Shown: piece by piece, positions 12,001 through 13,594 of the stretch
Position numbering within the stretch: the stretch's first letter is position 1
Layout: each line of letters opens with the position of its first letter
Origin: Spirogloea muscicola
Taxonomy: Eukaryota; Streptophyta; Zygnematophyceae; Spirogloeales; Spirogloeaceae
Length of the DNA stretch: 13,594 nucleotides
Assembly: GCA_009602725.1 (NCBI GenBank)
Contig: WELB01000064.1
Span: forward strand, 77,752 to 91,345
Direction: 5' to 3'
Position numbers and translations under genes: made by a program
The notes under the pieces: generated by a model
Database searches by the model: none
Seen by the model: the letters and a program-made list of their open reading frames with translations, nothing else
What the model was told of the DNA's origin: nothing

Positions 12001-13214
12001 CGCGCTGTCGAACGATGAAGGGAACATAGTTGTACAGGTTGCCTGTCGTTTGCAGCTGTGCCAAATACAGACCTGCAAAGATGACGAGGACGTGATTGAA
12101 CACCTGAGGAGTGAGGAAGTGGCGATTCAACGAGTTGGTGAGGACCACAACGGCAAGCGTAAGAACAAGTGTAACAATTGTAGCCACTTTTCACTAAGAA
12201 TAGTTCGTTGCCTCGTGCTCCAGTGTCACGAACAACAGAACAGCGCATGATGGTGATGAGGATGAAGCTCGGATGCGGGACTGTGGAGGCCTGTGCAACA
12301 AGCCCAGAGCTAAGAGAGAGGCCGTTGGAGGGAGGGGAGAGTGTGTCAAGGTGACGAACCAGAGACAGCATTGGCTGGAATTGTCCACGTTGCAGTCGTG
12401 GCCCAGTTGCCGCAGTCCTCCAGGCCCGTGGTGGAGTTGAAAGCGCACGCCAGCTGCGTGGCGGTGCCGGTGGCTGTCACAGGTGCCGTGGTCACCACAC
12501 GCGCGCCATCGCCGTTGTACCAACCGAGCCGCAGCACGCTGAGAGACGCAAACGCCTTGCCAGTGGCCACCTTGATCTGCGTAAATGCCACAACGCAGCA
12601 GGCACAGCCCCAACAGTGGTGACAATCAGTGAGCACAAGCAATCAAGGGCACGCATGCTGCTCAAGTGTGACGACCTTCGGATTCGCTTTGCAAACAGCG
12701 TCGTCAATGGCAAGGAGGCTGCAAGTGGAGATACTGTGAGCTTACCAGCTCGCAGCGGGGCAAACATGGATTTTGTACAGAAGCTCGAGAAGGGAAGGGA
12801 AGGGAAGGGAAGGACGAGGCAGACAGAGGCTTGCATGAGGGAGGGGGGGACCAGGGGCACCTTGAAGCTGACAGCGCTGCCGGGCTCGTAGCTGATGTCG
12901 TCCGAGAAGCCTACGATGCTGGAGTCAACGTTGTGCCGCCAGCTCGCGCCGGCGCCGGGCAGGCAGTTCTCCTGCCCCACGAGGCTGCTCGCTGCGGCCA
13001 CGGCGCGCCGCGGCGGCGGGGCGCTGTCAGTGGGGCATGGCCAGGGCCATGCTACGCGGCGCAAGAGGGACCTCGGGACGGGCAGCCCCGCAGGACGTGG
13101 GCGCCCACCTGGTGCGCCACAGGCGGCGAGCGCGCCGGCGGCACAGCAGCTCAGCAGCACGGCGGCCCAGAGCAGCGGCTTCGGGCCGGTCATGGCCGCC
13201 GCCGCGAGCACCAT
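1..13214 (-). CDS. Giant secreted multidomain protein: dimethylformamidase-like, DUF4082, Ig and tandem lectin modules; 35 exons, 3' partial
   Basis: Coding exons, high to low: 13214-12861, 12576-12360, 12072-11945, 11652-11566, 11417-11238, 11002-10896, 10806-10679, 10381-10266, 10024-9889, 9721-9616, 9498-9327, 9184-8916, 8725-8488, 8271-8137, 7935-7842, 7703-7471, 7330-7187, 7028-6815, 6605-6424, 6236-6083, 5953-5674, 5392-5167, 4899-4801, 4681-4474, 4370-4256, 4091-3893, 3753-3564, 3348-3286, 3162-2905, 2749-2370, 2251-1789, 1668-1429, 1303-921, 763-289, 76-1. Together they make 7,049 nt, about 2,349 residues, without a stop. Intron phases are 16 phase 0, 13 phase 1 and 5 phase 2, and every junction restores a family-consistent sequence. 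The protein starts with a signal peptide and is probably extracellular or in the cell wall. Family assignment is from motifs recalled from memory; biochemical function is inferred only. Met1 is at 13214; Met8 at 13193 is an alternative start. The C-terminus lies beyond the window, so any membrane or GPI anchor is unseen. Confidence 0.88.
209..224. repeat. 16-bp perfect palindrome in intron 34
   Basis: TGTGAGCCGGCTCACA equals its own reverse complement. It sits in intron 34 about 65 bases past the donor. It could form a hairpin or be a dyad protein-binding site; nothing in the context decides between them. Confidence 0.8.
289..1303 (-). other. Exons 33-34: ConA-like jelly-roll (lectin) module B (residues 2039-2324)
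   Basis: Exons 1303-921 and 763-289. It is a close paralogue of module A: ATEFSTPVGSDFEANTWD, LTLSRAYVRAAAF, NQHVGFGTDFNACPWAIIST, QLYARTC, LGAFHTFRIE, then WRATGFTYLLDNV, MRPIGSALSS, LDWLHLLPY, CTFTSRALAAPG, LEEDVPAGTSV, SKYM-like TKYMAYSFVLSS and VAVSYQP. The internal intron lies at the same codon boundary (FRIE/WRATG) and in the same phase as in module A, and both outer ends are phase 1. Exon lengths are 383 and 475 nt against 380 and 463. Both copies are open throughout, so both appear to be under constraint. Confidence 0.82.
1429..1668 (-). other. Exon 32: Pro-rich linker 2 and first strand of lectin module B (residues 1959-2038)
   Basis: The exon opens with a linker rich in Pro, Ser and Thr (SPSPPQPVSPPPPP, LPPPSPKTPPPVQPPPPP). 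It then has SSADFAAGSGAGCYVAQHSD and GEVIVAPTLG, the counterpart of the end of exon 29. Entry and exit are both phase 1. SP and PPP motifs of this kind are normally hydroxylated and arabinosylated in algal wall proteins, so this stretch is likely an extended, glycosylated spacer (inference). Confidence 0.82.
1789..2749 (-). other. Exons 30-31: ConA-like jelly-roll (lectin) module A (residues 1678-1958)
   Basis: Exons 2749-2370 and 2251-1789. Motifs: ATEFPSPLGPNF, LTLSRAYVRAAAY, VALEFSVNF, NQHVGFGTDLNNCPWALIST, SQLYARTC, LGSFHTFRIE, then WRATGFTYLLDGV, VATSTVTIG, LRPIGSA, LDWLHLSPY, CQFTSQPLAAPG, LDEDVPASTSV and SKYMTYSFALAST. This is the pattern of a laminarinase-like (GH16/LamG-type) beta sandwich followed by a small beta domain, as on the end of bacterial DUF4082 proteins. 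I see no E-x-D-x-E catalytic motif of GH16, so binding is more likely than hydrolysis. The acceptor at 2749 was chosen by comparison with module B; an in-frame alternative at 2791 adds 14 residues. Confidence 0.8.
2905..3162 (-). other. Exon 29: end of bacterial-type core, Pro-rich linker 1, first strand of lectin module A (residues 1592-1677)
   Basis: The exon starts with GIQHAVFAVMPGDYTATYSN, which closes the preceding domain (bacterial pattern GIxxAxF...G.Y.A.Y). It then has a Pro-rich linker with short runs (PPSPPPPPP, SSPPPPPPAP), of the kind found in algal hydroxyproline-rich wall glycoproteins. It ends with ADFAAA, CYISQESDGEVILAPTLG, the first strand of the jelly-roll module that follows. 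It is entered and left in phase 1, as are the equivalent ends of exon 32, which fits movement or duplication as a cassette. Confidence 0.82.
3286..5392 (-). other. Exons 22-28: domain with polysaccharide-deacetylase-like features (residues 1225-1591)
   Basis: Exons 5392-5167, 4899-4801, 4681-4474, 4370-4256, 4091-3893, 3753-3564 and 3348-3286. Motifs in order: IPQADELMRLLSNVI, LPKLWYFPNYYKVVVILTGD, EHGDGN, CNLTRWECIRGSSY, LGFEMGVHVNTGC, THRTHCIAWSDW, GIRLDTNYYYYPP, LPMRFADLDGAMIDVFQ, EMTDESGQTYP, NTPVVSATQMLQWIDNRN and GVLLGITGPGG. The VVVILTGDEHGD element resembles the acidic first motif (TFDD) of NodB-type deacetylases, and FEMGVHVNTG and RTHCIAWSDW supply His and Asp residues typical of that barrel. 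That link is inference; what is firm is the match to the conserved region following DUF4082 in bacterial proteins. The NLT sequon in exon 23 could be glycosylated. Confidence 0.75.
3849..3867. repeat. Inverted repeat, 8-bp arms, in intron 26
   Basis: CCTGTGAC and GTCACAGG are separated by 3 bases. The right arm, extended to TGGGTCACAGG, is repeated 49 bases away at 3906-3916 inside exon 26, where it encodes part of PVTQ on the minus strand. Confidence 0.75.
5674..6605 (-). other. Exons 19-21: DUF4082-associated domain, glutamine-amidotransferase-like fold (residues 1020-1224)
   Basis: Exons 6605-6424, 6236-6083 and 5953-5674. Motifs: GPILVIVSTTNKF, YFGEILRAEGFNLFTV, ADVAILGD, SNWVAGGGRLIVSRP, LLGLTSVSG, MQYHGTSDQW, GGQVAAFTFDIACSVVYTRQ and NPAWAGQERD. 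The alternation of strands and helices, the GGGRLI turn and the late GG-AAF strand suggest a Rossmann-like class I glutamine-amidotransferase or ThuA-type fold. I do not see a clear catalytic Cys-His-Glu triad, so an enzymatic role is not supported. The same block occurs, as I recall, beside DUF4082 in bacterial proteins. Exon 19 ends at a GC donor (see 6237-6423). Exon 21 ends at a weaker GT donor (GTTCGC), chosen because it restores SDDL-FYG and leads into the next exon in frame. Confidence 0.75.
6237..6423 (-). other. Intron 19: non-canonical GC-AG intron
   Basis: The donor on the minus strand reads CACAG/GCAAGC, the standard context of GC-AG introns, and the acceptor is GGGCAG/GTTTCA. Splicing there is phase 0 and joins DIQAATAAQ to VSLLSNWVAGGG, exactly the bacterial pattern (LTAAQV..L..WV..GG). 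The nearest GT downstream would break the frame. All other 33 introns use GT. Confidence 0.85.
6815..7330 (-). other. Exons 17-18: second Ig-like domain, Big_5/SbsA type (residues 901-1019)
   Basis: Exons 7330-7187 and 7028-6815. The pattern is SISPADQATSVRTSITSVIA, AAFTESLDPATV and TLMDGTTPVP, then across the intron GTVSYDSSQLAVVYTLSDSL, STNYVLTIKGGTSGVK and SSFTTG. This is the usual layout of Big_5/SbsA-like Ig domains (P..GATGV, FSE.MD..TV, LTP, YT..I.GG..GVKD, FTT). It ends in a short Asn/Pro-rich hinge (LPNPNNDNGP) before the next domain. The role is probably as a spacer. The exon 17 donor is a strong GTAAGT. Confidence 0.83.
7471..8553 (-). other. End of exon 13 and exons 14-16: DUF4082 domain (residues about 725-893)
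   Basis: Coding parts are 8553-8488, 8271-8137, 7935-7842 and 7703-7471. Signature motifs: HCPCRIFG at the start, NKVYFQSDGYVTGMRHY, YTARLYQKDC, FPAVSTAGWQNVYFPSP, IQVTAATTYVAAVYSPDG and RYSDTNGFF, with NNVYIYDN and ANYYIDVIFDY at the end. This matches DUF4082, a beta-rich domain of unknown function found in secreted bacterial multidomain proteins, usually next to DMFA-like and Ig domains. Many aromatic residues and a jelly-roll-like pattern make a carbohydrate-binding role conceivable, but that is inference. Splice phases are 0, 0, 1, 0. Confidence 0.85.
8554..9184 (-). other. Exon 12 and first part of exon 13: Ig-like beta-sandwich domain (residues 578 to about 724)
   Basis: Exon 12 is 9184-8916; exon 13 starts at 8725. 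Visible pattern: DTLAPTASVESYP, then VTISGSSNDPGSEAS, then GSVEVSTDGGATWHP, and after the splice ATWTYIFT and ARATDDSLNTGD. This is the usual form of bacterial Ig-like domains that follow dimethylformamidase-like cores (APT...GxxVxIxGxAxD, VEVSxDGGxTW, RAxDDSxN). The role is structural, a spacer between enzymatic or binding domains. The exon 12 donor (after 8916) is the less certain boundary; the phase-2 join to AGT/GCT in exon 13 keeps the GATW...TWTY spacing expected for the fold. Confidence 0.72.
9327..11652 (-). other. Exons 4-11: N,N-dimethylformamidase-like (DMFA2_C) core, residues 234-577
   Basis: Exons 11652-11566, 11417-11238, 11002-10896, 10806-10679, 10381-10266, 10024-9889, 9721-9616 and 9498-9327. 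Family landmarks in order: AYNFYGASGNSLY, YNRPF (Tyr265), EYPMIRWLERNGYDVSY (Tyr304, Tyr308), ISVGHDEYW (His332, Glu334), FFSGNTVFW (Asn360), VWTGTWRD, NQPENTLTG, LRLWRNT, GYEWD (Glu472), LRPAGL, ATHTISLY, GALVFASGTVQWAWGLDG and MQQATVNLFADM. Bacterial dimethylformamidase hydrolyses N,N-dimethylformamide at a mononuclear iron held by two Tyr and one Glu. As I remember that structure, an H-x-E pair and a downstream Asn line the site; all have plausible counterparts here, so the centre may be intact. The natural substrate in an alga is unlikely to be dimethylformamide and is unknown. Several motifs are split by introns (FFS/GN, LY/K), which argues for correct splicing. Confidence 0.87.
11060..11091. 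repeat. Imperfect tandem repeat (TAGTCATGGTA-type, three copies) in intron 5
   Basis: The motif TCATGGTA or TCATGGT recurs three times at 11-base spacing, with small differences. It lies within intron 5, away from both splice sites. No function can be assigned. Confidence 0.75.
11945..13214 (-). other. Exons 1-3: signal peptide and N-terminal beta domain of the DMFA-like protein (residues 1-233)
   Basis: Exons 13214-12861, 12576-12360 and 12072-11945. From Met8 the protein has a short basic n-region (TGPKP), a hydrophobic core (LLWAAVLLSCCAAG) and a likely signal-peptidase site after ALA at residue 30. Residues 32-81 are Pro/Arg/Ala-rich and match nothing I know; a missed intron there is possible. 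From residue 82 the family pattern is clear: ENCLPG, then GFSDDIS, then SFK joined by splicing to IKVATGK, then LRLGWYNGDGAR, VPFIVRQ and ILFQTSDTTWQ. These match the conserved N-terminal region of N,N-dimethylformamidase beta-subunit-like proteins (ENxLPG, SFKI, YRLGYYGGDGAR, QTSDTTWQAYN). One NST sequon sits in exon 2. Exon 1 to 2 is phase 0, 2 to 3 phase 1, 3 to 4 phase 0. Confidence 0.85.
12791..12810. repeat. (AGGGA)4 microsatellite in intron 1
   Basis: Four perfect AGGGA units, with partial units on both sides. On the transcribed strand it is a pyrimidine tract (TCCCT) in the first part of intron 1. Likely a neutral simple repeat. Confidence 0.9.
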
Positions 13215-13234
13215 CCCGGGAGGTGGCGAGCGTC

Positions 13235-13252
13235 GAGCTCGAGCTCGAGCTC
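13235..13252. repeat. (GAGCTC)3 tandem palindromic repeat
   Basis: Three perfect tandem copies of the palindrome GAGCTC, ending about 20 bases upstream of the main ATG. It could fold as a hairpin in the leader or simply be a length-variable microsatellite. Confidence 0.9.
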
Positions 13253-13274
13253 GGACGCCGGACGCGGCCGGGCT

Positions 13275-13295
13275 TCAGCGGAGGCCGGGCGCCAT
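13275..13295 (-). other. Six-codon upstream ORF in the presumed leader
   Basis: ATG at 13295 reads six codons (M-A-P-G-L-R) to a TGA ending at 13275, about 60 bases before the main ATG at 13214. If transcription starts further upstream, it could reduce translation of the main frame. The context of its ATG (GCCATGG, as also seen on the other strand) is good. That it is transcribed is inference. Confidence 0.35.
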
Positions 13296-13583
13296 GGCGG
13301 CGCCTCACCGCGGCCTGGGTGGTGGCGCGGCGGCGAGCTGCGGGGAGGAGCTGCTGCTGCAGGCAGCCGCCACGGAATGATCAGTGTATCGAGTGATACA
13401 GGACATGCGGCTGCTGGTATTCAGAAGAGCAGCTTCGAACGATGAATGCGGCTGAAAACGATGTAGGCGGTGCGGCTGTCAACCATGGAGGGCCTGAGTG
13501 GCCGAGTACGAAGGCAAGCACTGTGGCAGACTGCTCATCACCTTGGTGCTAGTAAGCTGACCCGCGCCGTGGGCCCCCAGGCC

Positions 13584-13594
13584 GGGGGGGGGGG
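13584..13594. repeat. Run of 11 G at the window edge
   Basis: A homopolymer of G closes the window. It may mark a contig end or a sequencing artefact, or be a true G tract upstream of the gene. Confidence 0.6.

Larger units (their letters stand above)
13215..13594 (-). promoter_or_regulatory. 5' flank and probable leader/promoter of the giant gene
   Basis: This 380-base stretch has no gene that I can support. Nearest the start codon it is very GC-rich; from about 13380 upwards it is less so. I see no convincing TATA box or start-site motif. It contains a GAGCTC triplet repeat at 13235-13252, a 6-codon upstream ORF at 13275-13295, a small inverted repeat (TGTATC/GATACA, 13385-13400) and an 11-G run at the window edge. 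The split between promoter and transcribed leader cannot be read from sequence. Confidence 0.35.

Noticed and set aside
3286-13214. Several separate genes instead of one
   Set aside because: No stop codon, start context or intergenic gap is needed between blocks; all 34 joins keep frame and restore family sequence, and the combined order matches known one-chain bacterial proteins.
12831-13445. Long plus-strand open frames over the GC-rich right end
   Set aside because: These are antisense of exon 1 and of the GC-rich leader, where stops are scarce in all frames. They are low-complexity Ala/Gly/Arg and have no recognisable domain.
1-13594. CRISPR array, tRNA, rRNA, transposon or viral element
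   Set aside because: No spaced repeat series, cloverleaf, rRNA-like stretch, terminal repeats or transposase/reverse-transcriptase motifs were seen on either strand; the window is filled by exons and short introns of one gene.

Overview
The window is nuclear DNA of a eukaryote, most likely a green alga (chlorophyte). It holds essentially one gene, on the minus strand, that runs through almost the whole window and off its left edge. The algal reading rests on many short introns (about 90-300 nt) with GT(A/G)-type donors and TGCAG-type acceptors, GC-leaning exons, and long (S)PPPP linkers like those of algal hydroxyproline-rich cell-wall proteins. I resolved 35 coding exons and 34 introns. Every junction keeps the frame, and the conceptual protein is open for about 2,349 residues with no stop before the window ends. 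33 introns are GT-AG and one is GC-AG.

Layout, read 5' to 3' on the minus strand (right to left). 13594-13215: GC-rich 5' flank or leader with a GAGCTC repeat and a tiny upstream ORF. 13214-11945: secretory signal and N-terminal beta domain of the N,N-dimethylformamidase beta-subunit-like family. 11652-9327: the dimethylformamidase-like core (DMFA2_C type). 9184-8554: Ig-like domain. 8553-7471: DUF4082 domain. 7330-6815: second Ig-like (Big_5/SbsA-like) domain. 6605-5674: a domain that looks like a glutamine-amidotransferase fold. 5392-3286: a domain with polysaccharide-deacetylase-like features. 3162-2905: end of the bacterial-type core plus Pro-rich linker 1. 2749-1789: jelly-roll (ConA-like lectin) module A. 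1668-1429: Pro-rich linker 2. 1303-289: lectin module B. 76-1: start of linker 3, a run of 22 prolines, cut by the window edge.

The order of domains is one I associate with very large secreted bacterial proteins (DMFA2_C, Ig, DUF4082, Ig, DUF4082-associated domains, ConA-like lectin). Here it is broken up by spliceosomal introns and joined by algal-type proline-rich linkers, and the lectin module is duplicated in tandem as a three-exon unit with matching phases. The simplest reading is an old bacterial acquisition, made eukaryotic by intron gain, and now a secreted cell-wall or extracellular multidomain protein with one or two possible hydrolase centres and carbohydrate-binding modules. Substrate and role are unknown. 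I see no plus-strand gene, RNA gene, CRISPR array or mobile element.
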